The notes below the pieces were generated by a model, which was not told where the DNA came from, made no database searches, and saw only the letters and a list, made by a program, of their open reading frames with translations. The translations under genes were made by a program, and so were the position numbers. Positions 45,109 to 57,218 of a stretch of 64,000 nucleotides of DNA are shown here, piece by piece (the stretch's first letter is position 1; each line of letters begins with the position of its first letter). Origin of the DNA: Litsea cubeba (taxonomy: Eukaryota; Streptophyta; Magnoliopsida; Laurales; Lauraceae); the NCBI GenBank assembly GCA_012931725.1, contig CM022953.1, forward strand, positions 24,946,534-25,010,533, read 5' to 3'.

Positions 45109-48100
45109 TGTTGACACCAAAAATGTCACTTTGCCTCTTCAAGATCCAAAGAGCTACATGAAGTCGCAACCTGCCATAAATAGGCAATGCTACTTCCAAA
45201 AAATCAAATCTTGTCAGAATCAAACAAAAACTGCAAGATCCTTCAAGACAGCCAAAAGAGGAGTACACAAGAAGTTTCGGGCTATTTCAAAATCATTTGG
45301 CCTAACTTCGCTTCTCCGGCAACTGAAAAGGGGCTCCCAGCGGCGAAAGCATCGGACACACCAAATCTTCGATCAGAGCCGATGGATGGTCTCAAAATAC
45401 TTCCAAAAGTCTCCACGTCAAGTTCCGAGTCAAACCGACAACGTTTGACCCTACATCAACCCTCGAACAACTAAATCAAGCCTCTCGGTGGTGAACCTCC
45501 CCGGGACCATGGTTTCCAAGACAGAGCCTACGGATCATCTTAAAATGACTCCAATAGGTTCCCTGTCAAATTTCAAGTCAATTGGACATCGGTTGACCGC
45601 ACATCAAGCCGCGACATCTTCATCGCGACAAAAGCAAGTCTACTAGTGATAGGACCCCAAATGGCTTCAAAACTCAAACAAAAGTCTATGGTTGGTCTTA
45701 TTTATTGCTCAGGAGGCTCCACCTCAGATTTCAGGTCATTCCGACATCGTTTGACCTAGTTTCAGCTTCTGACGGAAAATCGGCAGCTCTACGAGACAAA
45801 GTCTTCGGATTTCGCCGAAAATTGGAAACTTTGCAAATTAAAATGCAAGGATTCTCATCAGGTTTTCTACAGGGAAATCCGGCCAATAAATGATCAAAAA
45901 TGTCAAGGAAAAATACAGAAGAAAAAAGAATAAAAAAACAGTAAAAACGGACACAAAACGGGACAAAAGGGGGGAAAACCCCCCCAGGGTCGAGGGTCGC
46001 AGGGGCCTGTGACCCTGGGGCCCGTGATCGCCGGGAGCGCCCCGGAAACCCCATTTTTCGCCCTTTTTTCGTGATTCGAAGCGTCCGGCCTCTGGTATTT
46101 TCCAAAATTCATACTTTTGAGACACCAAATCCTCTGACAACCGGTCAAAAACACGGGTCAATCATCAAGAGTATCAAAATCAACATTAATCGCCAACCGG
46201 TCAACCAAAAAAAGTGTGCTTTCTACCCGACCGATCGAGAAATCGACAGGACAGATGGCACCGACCCGCTGTCAGAATCAAACAAAAACTGCAAGATCCT
46301 TCAAGACAGCCAAAAGAGGTGTACACAAGAAGTTTCGGGCCATTTCAAATTCATTTGGCCTAACTTCGCTTCTCCGGCAGCTGAAAAGGAGCTCCCGGCG
46401 GCGAAAGCATCGGAACACCAAATCTTCGATCAGAGCCGATGGATGGTCTCAAAATACTTTCAAAAGTCTCCACGTCAAGTTCCGAGTCAAACCGACAACG
46501 TTTGACCCTACATCAACCCTCGAACAGCTAAATCAAGCCTCTCGGCGGTGAAGCTCCCCGGAACCAAGGTTTCCAAGACAGAGCCTATGGATCATCTTAA
46601 AATGACTCCAATAGGTTCCCTGTCAAATTTTAAGTCAATTGGACATCGGTTGACCGCACATCAAGCTGCGACATCTTCATCGCGACCAAAGCAAGTCTAC
46701 TAGTGATAGGACCCGAAACGGCTTCAAAACTCAAACAAAAGCCTATGGTTGGTCTTATTTATTGCTCAGGAGGCTTCACCTCAAATTTCAGGTCATTTCG
46801 ACATCGTTTGACCCAGTTTCAGCTTCTGACGGAAAATCGGCAGCTTTGCGCGACAAAGTCTTCGGCTTTCTCAAAAAATTGGAAACTTTGCAAAATAAAA
46901 TGCAAGGATTCTCATCAGGTTTTCTATAGGGAAATCAGGCCAATAAATGATAAAAAATTTCAAGGAAAAATACAGAAGAAAAAAGAATAAAAAAACAGCA
47001 AAAACGGACACAAAACGGGACAAAAGGGGGGAAAACCCCCCCAGGGTCGAGGGTCGCAGGGGCCTGCGACCCTGGGGCCCGAGATCCCCGGGACGGCCCC
47101 AGAAACCCCATTTTTCGCCCTTTTTTCGTGATTCGAAGCGCCCGGCCTCTGGTATTTTCCAAAATTCATACTTTTGAGAAACTAAATCCGCTGACAACCG
47201 TAAAAAACACGGGTCAATCATCAAGAGTATCTAAATCAACATTAATCGTCAACCAAAAAAAGTGTGCTTTCTACCCGACCGATCGAGAAATCGACAGGAC
47301 GGATGGCACCGACCCGCTGTCAGAATCAAACAAAAACTTCAAGATCCTTCATGACAGCCAAAAGAGGAGTACACAAGAAGTTTCGGGCCATTTCAAAATC
47401 ATTTGGCCTAACTTCGCTTCTCCGGCAGCTGAAAAGGGGCTCCCGGCAGTGAAAGCATCGGACACACCAAATCCTCGATCAGAGCCGATGGATGGTCTCA
47501 AAATACTTCCAAAAGTCTCCCCAAGTCAAACCGATAATGTTTGACCCTACATCAACCCTCGAACAACTAAATCAAGCCTCTCGGCGGTGAAGCTCCCCAG
47601 GACCATGGTTTCCAAGACAGAGCCTATGGATCATCTTAAAATGACTCCAATAGGTTCCCTGTCAAATTTCAAGTCAATTGGACATCGGTTGACCGCACAT
47701 CAAGCCGCGACATCTTCATCGCGACAAAAGCAAGTCTACTGGTGATAGGACCCCAAACGGCTTCAAAACTCAAATAAAAGCCTATGGTTGGTCTTATTTA
47801 TTGCTCAGGAGGCTTCACCTCAAATTTCAGGTCATTCTGACATCGTTTGACCCAGTTTCAGCTTCTGACGGAAAATCGGCAGCTCTGCACGACAAAGTCT
47901 TCGGCTTTCTCAGAAAATTGGAAACTTTGCAAAATAAAATGTAAGGATTCTCATCAGGTTTTCTACTGGGAATTCAGGCCAATAAATGATCAAAAATTTC
48001 AAGGAAAAATACAGAAGAAAAAAGAATAAAAAAACAGGAAAAACGGACACAAAATGGGACAAAAGGGGGGAAAACCCACCCAGGGTCGAGGGTCGGAGGG

Positions 48101-49636
48101 GCCTGCGACCCTGGGGCCTGGGATCGCCGAGCACCCCGGAAACCCCAATTTTCGCCGTTTTTTCGCGATTTGAAGCGTCCGGCCTCTGGTATTTTTCAAA
48201 ATTCATACTTTTGAGACACCAAATCCTCTGACAACCGTCAAAAACACGGGTTAATCATCAAGAGTATCAAAATCAACATTAATCGCCAACCGGTTAACCA
48301 AAAAAAAGTGTGCTTTCTACCCGACCGATCGAGAAATCGACAAGACAAATGGCACCGACCCGCTGTTGGCAACCAACACGTGAAGTTACTTGGTCATCCG
48401 ATGTCAATCTACATGAAGATCCATCGATGATCATTGCCAAAAGAATCCCAAAAGACGCGGCACGGCCAGCGACTCTTCAACTGCTCGGCGACCACTTAAT
48501 GCGATTAATTGACTAGCTTTATTACAGTCATTAATCCATTTCTTTGGACGGCCCAATCAGAAGCAAGCATCCAGGAGTTACAAGTCAAGAGATTCATGGG
48601 ATTTAACCCATGAAACTCCTCCCATCATGGCGATTAAAGGCGATTAAATGCCCTCAATCTCCTCCGGTCAATCAGAAGCCAAGAAAAAGGAGTTACAAAA
48701 TAAAGGAATTAAATCCTGTAACTCCTCCCATTATGCGGCTTAATGACAATAAAAGCCTATAAACCCTCCTAAATGGCTACCAAAAAGCCTATAAATAGGA
48801 GAGCACTCCAAGAAGCACAGACTGCACAGACAGCACAGAAAACACACAACAGACTGCAGAAAATCAAAAAACTCAGACAGAAAAAGGCATCAAAGAGAGA
48901 AAACTCTGCGGAAATTCTACACCGACCACCGCTACAAGGTGACAAAAGTCCCTTGTGGGGCACCCCCCCCCCAAGGTCCTCGCCTTCTCCTTCTGCCTCC
49001 AATGGCTTAGACGTGGCTTTTCAGCCCGTCTACTTAGTTTTTTTTATTGGACATAGGACCTCCTTTTGGTCTTTGTCGTCTAAAAACCTGAGGTTATAGC
49101 CAAGCCAAGCAAATCAATAGCATCCTCTATTCTCATCTGCATGGATGATAACGAAGTCCACACATGGCTTGCGACCGTCAATCTGAACGGGTCCCCCACA
49201 TTCTCCTGAGAAGTTAGATCCTCTTTTCTTGCTTTTCATTGTAGTTTGTATTTTTTCAAAATAGACAAAAATCACAACTCTTATCTTTCATTATTGATAA
49301 GGATTGTAAATCGGCTATAAACGCCAAAATTGGCTATAAATGCCAAAAATCGGCTATAAATGCCAAAAAATCGCCTTTCACGGCAAATCAAGAAAATGTC
49401 TCTTTTCTTAAATATATGTGCAATGGAAAACTTGAAAGAAGTTGATTTCCTTTTTACTTGCGAAGGTTGATCTCCGGATCACCACTTGCAATTCGAAGTA
49501 AAATAGAAAATCTGGCACACCCACACAAAAAAATGTTGATGCACGCCTCTGCCCCCCGATTACGAAAGGGTCGGACCCAAACGGACTCCTACGTCCGCCG
49601 ACCTCGGTAGAACCGAGCGGAAGCGCTGTTCCATCA
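45109..49636 (+). repeat. 3' LTR of copy A, expanded to 4.5 kb
   Basis: Starts TGTTGACACC after the PPT and ends CCATCA. At 4528 bp it is about twice the length of copy B's LTRs. The extra length is a block present three times in tandem (45212-46269, 46270-47317, 47318-48363). From 48364 on it matches the second half of copy B's LTR, with the TATA box at 48790 and a short CGGCTATAAATGCC array at 49311-49365. Numerous frames inside arise from repeat sequence and are not genes. Confidence 0.9.
45212..48363. repeat. Triplicated block of about 1.05 kb inside copy A LTR
   Basis: Three head-to-tail units begin TGTCAGAATCAAAC at 45212, 46270 and 47318 and close with GGCACCGACCCGCTG before the next start. 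Lengths are 1058, 1048 and 1046 bp. Each has the ACTCCAATAGGTTCCCTGTC stretch and the GC-rich hairpin region (AGGGTCGAGGGTCGCAGG in place of copy B's sequence). In copy B the block occurs once, from about 17109 to 18008. Each joint fuses GACCCGCTG to TGTCAG with CTGT shared, which suggests unequal recombination after an initial short-homology duplication. The units also hold an insert near CGGCAACTGAAAAGG that copy B lacks. Confidence 0.88.
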
Positions 49637-50577
49637 AAGCCGTTGATACTTTTACATCTTTAAAATGGACGAGATAATGGCCTATTTTCTCTTATGTTCA
49701 AAGATTGGATTGGAGTAAAACTTCATCTAGTACCTATCAAATCACATATCTATGATTCCCATCCACCCCCTCCCTTTGTGTGGACCCGGTGTGCCCCACA
49801 AAATCATCATCAATATTAATTTGCTCAAGTTGCATACTAATGATGCAAGGCAAGCTCTCCCATAGAAGAGTTGTAACGATGCTCCTTCCACGGAAAATGT
49901 TTTAAGTTGGAGCCTTGCCATTTGTAGATAAATACACTATATTAGTTCCAATCATTGTAATTGATCCAATGCAGAAAGTAACTTAAAAGATATTTACAAG
50001 CACCGACTATAATCGTCTTATTGAGAATTTCATTTGTTTGATGTATTGGGAGATTTTCTTATTTACAGTTATGATGTGGACAAAATCAATGTATCTTGAG
50101 CATCACAAAATCAATCTTGATACTAAATTATATAAAAATAGATCAACTGCATGTCATTTGTGCCACCCTCACTGGAATATTCTATTGCTGCGCCATTTTT
50201 TCTTGCGATTCCCATCTTTTACTATATACCAAAAAGTACAAAACAAACCTCCTTCGAGGCCCACCCACAAACCTCAATCAATGGTCTAGATCATGACATG
50301 CTGTTGACATGGCAAGAAAAAAACATGTAGCCAAGCTACTTAGCATGTCTTCATGGGAATAATTGTGGACAATGGACAAGCGAGTCTTCCCTCTCTCCAT
50401 CATTGGATTAGGTTTGGGGAAAAGAGAAAGAAGGAAGAAGGGAGAAGATGGGTTTCCCGATGTATTATCTTGAGAGATGGGTAGTGACTCTTGTGGTGAG
50501 TGGCATGTGAAATGCCAAGAGGAGTTTTAGATGTGAAACGAATGTTAATAGGCCCTATGTGGCACATGCGTGCTGAT

Positions 50578-50578
<1 letters not shown>
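49637..50578. other. No supported gene
   Basis: AT-rich non-repetitive sequence between copy A's LTR end and the poly(T) of the first LINE. The longest frames (about 66-83 residues near 50038-50296) have no recognisable features. Confidence 0.4.
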
Positions 50579-50618
<40 letters not shown>

Positions 50619-51300
50619 AGTTAGTTCTTCAATTTCTCAAAAATAAAAGTACAAAAATGGAAGTCTATTCTCAATGTGATGATAGACTTCCCAAGGGGCA
50701 TACCCCTTTTGTTACAAAGCATAACTAACTAAAATAAAGACATGAATCTAACCAAATAATTACAACTGCGCACTAACAGATTGAAACAAAAGATCAATAT
50801 GATCAACATTTAGCAATGGAGGACCAGGGAATCTGCTAATGATTTTACTGAAGTGTACGGTCTGAGGATGAAGACGCACAAATTGCACAGGCTCAAAACG
50901 AGTAACCACAGCATGGAGACGTCTTGCCTGAAAACGCAGAACCCATTCCGATTTATGAGGATTAAGAAGGAGAGTATGCAAAAAAGTATCCGTCTCATTA
51001 GTAATGGAGGAAATATCCGGTGGAACAAGCTACAACAGTTGATAGAGGCCATCATAAATATGTAGTGATTGCACTCTTCGTCCCTTCCAAGGGTGAGAAG
51101 CATCTCTCCATAAAATACCAACAAAAACCAGAGGCAATGCAGTAATTGAAAGGGGCCACCCATGCGGTCTTTCAGTAACCAGAGTAGGAACCATAACTGG
51201 AACATGCACAGGAACATTCCAATGACATCGAATGTCAATAGGTAATATAAGATCAAGGTATAATATCTTGGTTGTCACCACCTGAACAATACGCTGCACT

Positions 51301-51305
51301 ATAGA
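51301..51305. repeat. Left TSD of the solo LTR (ATAGA)
   Basis: ATAGA right before the TG of the LTR; repeated at 53152-53156. Confidence 0.9.
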
Positions 51306-53151
51306 TGTTAGTTTTATGGACTCAATCCAGTAGGTGATATAATAAATTGATTAATTTCTTTATTTATTAATATATTCACGCTATCATTTCATGAGATGAA
51401 TGGTGTTTTATTATATATGTGCACATAACCAATACGAATAATATGATGGTTCATGAGATGAACCGGATTCCACAAGTATATTAGATGTAACACATGTCTG
51501 TGGATGAGATCCATATACTGGAGACATGTATAGCAAATCCTATACTTTAAATATCTTCACAACTAGTGATGAGACTGGACATCTCATACTGACAAGGTTG
51601 CAGTACTTTGATCAATATGAGATAGTGTGATTTATCTCGATCATCAGAATGGAAGATTCTGGATCATAGTACTGGTACATTGGATGTATTGAAGGACCAT
51701 GAGAAGCACCTTATGAACACTGTCTTTTAAATTTAAGGTCTGCTCTCATAATTCCCTAGCAGTAAGCTCTCAATCCTGAGACATTAATAAACTCAAGTTT
51801 CTATCTATTCATTTGCTTTGAGTCACCAATGAGTGAGGCCAACTGTAGGTCAACATCTTGGTGATTTGGGTACGTGGTAGTAGAGCTGTGGGAACATTCA
51901 ATGGTCAAGATGGAATCTATCTCTAATATTCCCTTGTGCCAATTAATGGATTTATCATTGGTAAGTGGGCACCCATTCTGATTAAGAGTTAATTGGAAAG
52001 GTACTTATGATCATTATAATTAATTGGGGCTCAAGGATAATAAGATGTGGATCTAGTTTGGAAGTCAGATCCAATTAATCCATAGATATTGATAGAGGGG
52101 CCTATTTGTGGTAATGTGGAAGTTTAGGGTCTTCTATGTAATATTCCTAAGACTGGAGTTCAATTGCATTTATATAGTGGAGTTATTTACAATTAACTGT
52201 GGGCCCGGACTGCACATGAGATGCGGGGTCGCGAGTCCAGTTGGAGCCAGCTTTCTAAGGAATCCCTAGTGGTCCCCACGCTAGCCTAATTATTAGAAAG
52301 ATACTAATTTTAGTTGAACTCTAAAAGGAAAGTTACTATTTCTATTTGAAGTGAGACTTCTAATAGTGGTAATAATAAACTTACTAATTTTAGTAGAAGT
52401 GAGACTTCTATTTTAATTTTAAAGGAATTAGAAAGTTACTAAGCATATTTGAAGTGAGACTTCTAATTGTGATTTGGTAAGTTACTAATTAATTAATGGA
52501 AGTAAGACTTCTATTTTAATTGGTAAAGAAGAGAAACTTACTAATCCTTATGGAAGTAAGACTTCTAATAGAAATTAGTAAGTGGGGCTTGCAAAAGCTA
52601 TAAAAGAAGAAGAGGAGGTGTTGCACGCCGATGATCGTTCATTGGGATTCATGCCCAAGGAAACTCAAATCCAAGTGTTGGACGTCCATAGCTTCTTGTG
52701 CAAGAGTTGCACATCTTAGTTTTCTCCTCTCCCTCTTCTAGTTCTCTTCTAGTTCCTCCTTTGAGTTCCTAGTAGTTTTCTCTTGGAGATCCCACCATCT
52801 TCTTGAGAAAGAGAGAATCTGATACGGGTCATAGCGTGGAAGATCAAGAGGTCTTGGAGATTCCTATTTGATTAGTGATAGCGTTTCATCATCAAAGAAA
52901 GACGCAACTTCTCCATTAGAGCACAACCGAGCTCCAAAGGTATAATCTACTTCCTTGCATGTTGCAGATTTATTTGTAGCTTATATATTGATGGTTCTAT
53001 CTTTTAGATAGATTGTTTTACTGATCATGATGGCTGACATTGAGGGTATGTATCCTGGATTGGGTTTTAGAGCCTTCTGGATAATTAATCCCTGCATCAA
53101 GTGGGTCAAAAGTTTTTGAAACCAATCCTAGAGGCCCATCTATTTCCAACA
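51306..53151 (+). mobile_element. Solo copia-type LTR inside the LINE
   Basis: Starts TGTTAGTTTTATGG and ends TTTCCAACA, 1846 bp, with perfect 5-bp duplication ATAGA on both sides and no internal retrotransposon sequence, so it is a solo LTR left by recombination between two LTRs. It is the same family and orientation as the LTR at 58862-60618. It has five copies of GAAGTRAGACTTC between 52340 and 52570 and a TATA box (GCTATAAAAGAAG) near 52598. No coding capacity. Confidence 0.92.
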
Positions 53152-53156
53152 ATAGA
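53152..53156. repeat. Right TSD of the solo LTR (ATAGA)
   Basis: Matches 51301-51305. Confidence 0.9.
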
Positions 53157-55088
53157 AGCATATGGTAAGGTATCATTCCTGAAAATCCTTGCATTACGTT
53201 CAGCCCACACATGCCATACATAAGCATTAAAAAGAAGTTTTGCAAGAACACAAGTATCAGTCCTGGTCTGATCAATACGAGAAAGCATAGAATCTAAAAG
53301 TTCCTGAGCATTAGAAAATTGATTGGGATGAAGCTCAATTTAGAAAGGAGGACCCCCCAAATTGCTTGTGCATAAGGACAATGTAGCATGAGGTGAGTAG
53401 ACATCTCCTAAGTACAATCACACAGAACACAACATGTATCACAATCAGCATTTCTCTGCAATAGAAAATCTTTAGTTTTGAGCCTACCTTGAAAGAACAT
53501 CCAAGCACAGATAGAGTGTTTTTTAATACCCCATTTGTACCAAATAGCTGAAGTCCAATGTAACTGCTGGGTAGGAATGTTGCAAATAAGGTTGTAAGCA
53601 TACTTCAAAGAAAAAATCCCCTTCTCTTCAAGAGTCCAAACAATTTCATCATCAAAATCAGGCCATAACTGACATTCATTAAGGATTATATGAAAGATAT
53701 CCATCAGGGCATTCGAAGTAGGGGTTGGCAAGTTCCAGTCACCATGTACTATAAAAGTACTAACTCTTAGAGCAGTCCCCAAGCCTAGATCATACATAGC
53801 ACGAAAGCCAAAACAGTCCCTCAAACGCCCCCCTGGCAGCTAGGGATCAGTCCAAAAATGTGTGGTGCGCCCATTCCCAATCAAGAACTTAATGTGGGGT
53901 AAAGCCAAAGGTCAAAGGGATAAAATACCTTTCCAACCCCAAGAAGCAGAATGTGGACTAGCATTATCCCAGAAAGAATCACCCTTCAAATATCGAGCAT
54001 TGACCCAGATGTTCCAACAAGTTTGCCTGTTAAGAATAACATTCCATACTTGCCTAAGCAGCGCTGCCTTCGTAACTCCAGCAATAGATCAAATACCCAG
54101 TCCTCCCATAGCAGCCGGCTGACAAATAGTGCTCCAAGCTATAGGATGAAGATAGGAAGAAGACCAGCAATTCCAGAAAAAATCTCTGATTTGGCGGTCT
54201 AAAGCATATAAAATGGACTGAGGTAGAAGAAAAAAAGTCGCCCAGAATAAATAAAATGAAGAGAGAGTAGACTTAATCAACTCCAATCTTCCATCATAAG
54301 AGATCACCTTAGCCATCCATCCTGATAACCGATGCTGCACTTTGGCTAAAAGAGACTGACAGTCATTAAAATTTAGGCTCTTTGAGGATAGAGGTACAGC
54401 CAGATATCTGATAGGAAGAGTGGCTCCCTGAACACCCAGAATCGAAGAAATAGCAGTTTGATCTTCCTGATGATAGTTTGCATAAAAAATAGCACTTTTT
54501 AGCCAGTTGACTCCAAGCCCTGTAAAATCTCTAAAGTGCTGAAGAAAATGCTTAAGGTTTGCTGCCGCTCCTTTGGTTGCTTTGCTAAAGACAATCAGAT
54601 CATCAGCAAACATCAAATGAGATATGATAACACCCTTTTTCACAAAAGGAGATGGAATCAAATTAGTAGAAGCATATTGATTCATCATAATAGAGAAGAA
54701 CGCCATAACTATAGCAAATAGGTAGGGACATAAAGGGCAACCCTGTCGAAGACCATGGGTACCCTTGAAAAAATCCTCCGCAGCACCATTTACCAACACT
54801 GAGAACTTTGCTCCTGAAACACATTCCATAAGCAGCTTAATAACCATCTCAGGAAAGCAGAGACACCGAAGAGCAGCCTCCAAAGAATCCCAGCGGATAC
54901 TATCATAGGCTTTGGCAAGATCAAGCTTAATGCACATTCTGGGATGTCCATTTTCCAGATGAAAATTATGGATCAAATCCTGAGCAAGAAGAATATTATC
55001 TGCAATACTTCTACCAGGAATAAAAACTTACTGCATTGGACCCACAAGCTTAGCAATGAATGGTTTAAGTCGATTAACCAAAATCCGA

Positions 55089-55755
55089 CGTCATCTTGAT
55101 CCATCCTTTTCAACCCCAATAGTCCATCTTTGCAAAGTACTCATCATGTTGAACCATTCTGCAATTTCAAAAAAGAAAATTGGTTATATATGAAGGCGGC
55201 GCCAAGAAACGGCAATTAGAGTTTAAGTGACAATATCAATATATATGTCTGCGGTAATACTTGTGCACCACTAAATATACAATAAAAATGATTTTCAGTT
55301 CCACATAAGTGACGTTATTTTTGAGAAACTTCTATTAGTTTCCTTAGCAATGCATACACTTGTCCCTAAAAAAATAGGTTGAATAGTTCAATGCTAAAAG
55401 TACGTGTTAAGATCTATGACAGATATAAAACTCATTCACATGTACAATACAAGTCCAAGCAATGGCATTGTTGCCTAATCCATTCAACCACTACTTTACA
55501 CTAAAGACTATAATCTACAACGTTATCTAACTAACTCAAGAAATTTACAAACCCAAACCCTGTCAGATGCAAAAGAAAGGGTGGTGACACCTACGATTAA
55601 ATTTGCACCTTTAAGGCTCATGGACATGCATAACTCAGGTGGGGCAATCCAACGGTTAAGGTATGAGGTTAAATGCCGCACTTCACTCTCAGAATTGGGA
55701 AATGGCTATATTAGTGAAACAAATGGTATTTCTAAGTTTATAATAGACTAAATTC
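55089..55755. other. No supported gene
   Basis: AT-rich sequence between the 5' end of the first LINE and the poly(T) of the second. No frames or repeats of note. Confidence 0.4.
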
Positions 55756-57218
55756 TTTTTTTTTTTTTTTTTTTTTGTTTAAAGGGTAATTGTATTAATA
55801 AGGGAGAAGAAAGAATACAGAGGCCAAGAAAGCCTCAAAGAAAGGGAAAATACAAGAGAAGAAAACCAAAAGACCCTGAGAAGATACAAAGTCAGCGTGA
55901 GATCAATTGTAATTGAGATTTACAGGAATATTCAAAAGTCTGAAGAGGGAGGTAAGTTGGTGGCTGGCAAAAGGTTTTGAGATCCTTTTCAGAGAGATAC
56001 CCAGATCATCATGCAGATTAAGTAAAATCTGATTAAGGGAAGGATGATGGTCATCAAAAAGGGCTGCATTTCTTGCCTTCCATATGGTATGAAGAACTGA
56101 GAGAAAGACTGCTGCCATGAAGAGCCTCCCAGCTGAGTCATTACCTGTCGACAGAGCAAGCCAAATAGAAGAGGCAGAGCATGAGGTCGGTTGCAAAGCA
56201 TTTGAGGAAAGCAGCAGCCATTGCCAGAGAGAAAGAGCAAAAGGGCAGGAGAAGAAAAGGTGGCTGGTTGAGTCTTCTCCGCTGAGACAGAGACTGCACC
56301 TCGAAGCTAAGGAGAAGCCAATTTGCTGCAGACGCGTATCAGAGGGTGTTCTGTTAAGCATTAGTCTCCAACCAAAACAGCTGACTCTGGGTAGGGAGAT
56401 ACCATTCCAAATGAGAGAAGGCCAATTGAGGATGATGCCTCTCTGTCTGATTACATTCCAGGCTGATTTCAGGGAAAGCTGGCCATCAGCAGACTCTCTC
56501 CAGTAGAGGTTGTCTCTAGTTGCGTGGTTGGGAGAGAGGTAAGAAGTGGCATTATCGAGCAGGTCTTGAACAGGAGTTGGCAGAGTCAGGGGGATATGCC
56601 AAGAGCCAGAGTGGAAGAGAGAGGCCAGCATTTGGTCCGGAGGGAATTGTAGATTGGGGAAGACTGCAGAGAGAGGTCTGTCGCCACACCATGTATCATG
56701 CCAGAGGTTGATGTCTTTGCCATTGCCAAAGGCCCAGGCACTGCCCTGGTGAAGAAGATGAGCAAGACGACGAATTTTTTTCCAAATGCAGGAGCCATAG
56801 ATGGTATTTGCAGGGTCCCAGATGCTGCTGAGCTTGAAGTAACGGTTCCTGAACCAAGCAGACCAGATGGTGTTCATGGTGGAAGCCTGCCAGCCCAACT
56901 TGATGAAAGCTGCATTGTTGACTTCGCTGATCCTTCTGATGCCGAGGCCTCCTTCTGACTTTGGAAGGGTCACTTGGGACCAATTGACATGGTTGAACTT
57001 AGAGGAGGGAGCACTGCCAGACCATAGGAACCTTCTCATCAATCTTTCAATGGCTTTACATATAGAGACAGGGAGAGGAAGTATGGAGGCTGTGTGTAAA
57101 GGGATGCAGGAGAGTACGTGCTTAATGAGGATCAGTCTACCTGCAAAAGAGAGAAATTTTGCTTTCCAAGCTGACAGCCTTGCTAGAATGGAATCCAGCA
57201 GAGGGAGATTGGTTTGTA
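55756..57218 (-). mobile_element. Second 5'-truncated L1-type LINE
   Basis: Minus-strand LINE from about 57218 down to a poly(A) tail seen as 21 T at 55756-55776. It retains only the 3' third of ORF2. Different sequence family from the LINE at 50579-55088, same orientation. No clear target duplication seen. Confidence 0.85.
55903..57218 (-). pseudogene. LINE ORF2 C-terminal part (RT end and zf-RVT)
   Basis: Open without interruption from the truncation point to the stop at 55903, about 438 codons. It begins in the RT thumb region (LSAWKAKFLSFAGRLILIKHVL), then reads MRRFLWSG...NWSQVTLPKSEGGLGIR, typical of the region after RT in plant LINEs. A zf-RVT domain follows (LKSAWNVIRQRG...IWNGISLPRVSCFGWRLMLNRTPSDTRLQQIG...CSLCLSGEDSTSHLFFSC; about 56470-56200). 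The Cys/His residues of zf-RVT are present. It lacks endonuclease and RT catalytic residues and has no start of its own, so it is non-functional although the frame is intact, which suggests a fairly young insertion. Confidence 0.85.

Larger units (their letters stand above)
40104..49636 (+). mobile_element. Tat-lineage copy A, right part
   Basis: Continuation of copy A after the inserted copy B: box array, GGCTAT repeats, antisense gene, PPT and an enlarged 3' LTR ending at 49636 (CCATCA). No target duplication can be checked because the 5' end is missing. Confidence 0.9.
50579..55088 (-). mobile_element. 5'-truncated L1-type LINE (interrupted by a solo LTR)
   Basis: On the minus strand the element runs from about 55088 down to a poly(A) tail seen as 32 T at 50579-50610. 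It starts abruptly inside the reverse transcriptase (ILVNRLKPF, about 55085), so ORF1, the endonuclease and the first RT motifs are missing: typical 5' truncation by incomplete reverse transcription. A solo copia LTR (51306-53151) lies within it. I could not see a clear LINE target duplication. Confidence 0.88.
50760..55088 (-). pseudogene. LINE ORF2 remnant (RT and zf-RVT)
   Basis: RT part 55088-54089: KLDLAKAYDSIRW, GLRQGCPLCPYLF and catalytic FADD (MFADDLIVFS, about 54597-54610), followed by the thumb-like GWMAKVISYDGRLELIKS. After a damaged stretch (54088-53825) comes a zf-RVT domain (FSLKYAYNLIC...WYKWGIKKHSICAWMFFQGRLKTKDFLLQR...CDTCCVLC; 53824-53408). It then decays through frameshifts to 53156, where the solo LTR interrupts it, and resumes at 51300 with reading that joins in frame across the insertion (NDTLPYASIV/QRIVQVVTTKILY). 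It ends near 50760. Stops and frameshifts make it non-functional. Would nick and copy LINE RNA into the genome. Confidence 0.85.

Noticed and set aside
50579..55088. LINE target site duplication
   Set aside because: Looked for a repeat of the sequence before the poly(T) (GCGTGCTGATG) after 55088; none visible, so not claimed. The same holds for the second LINE.
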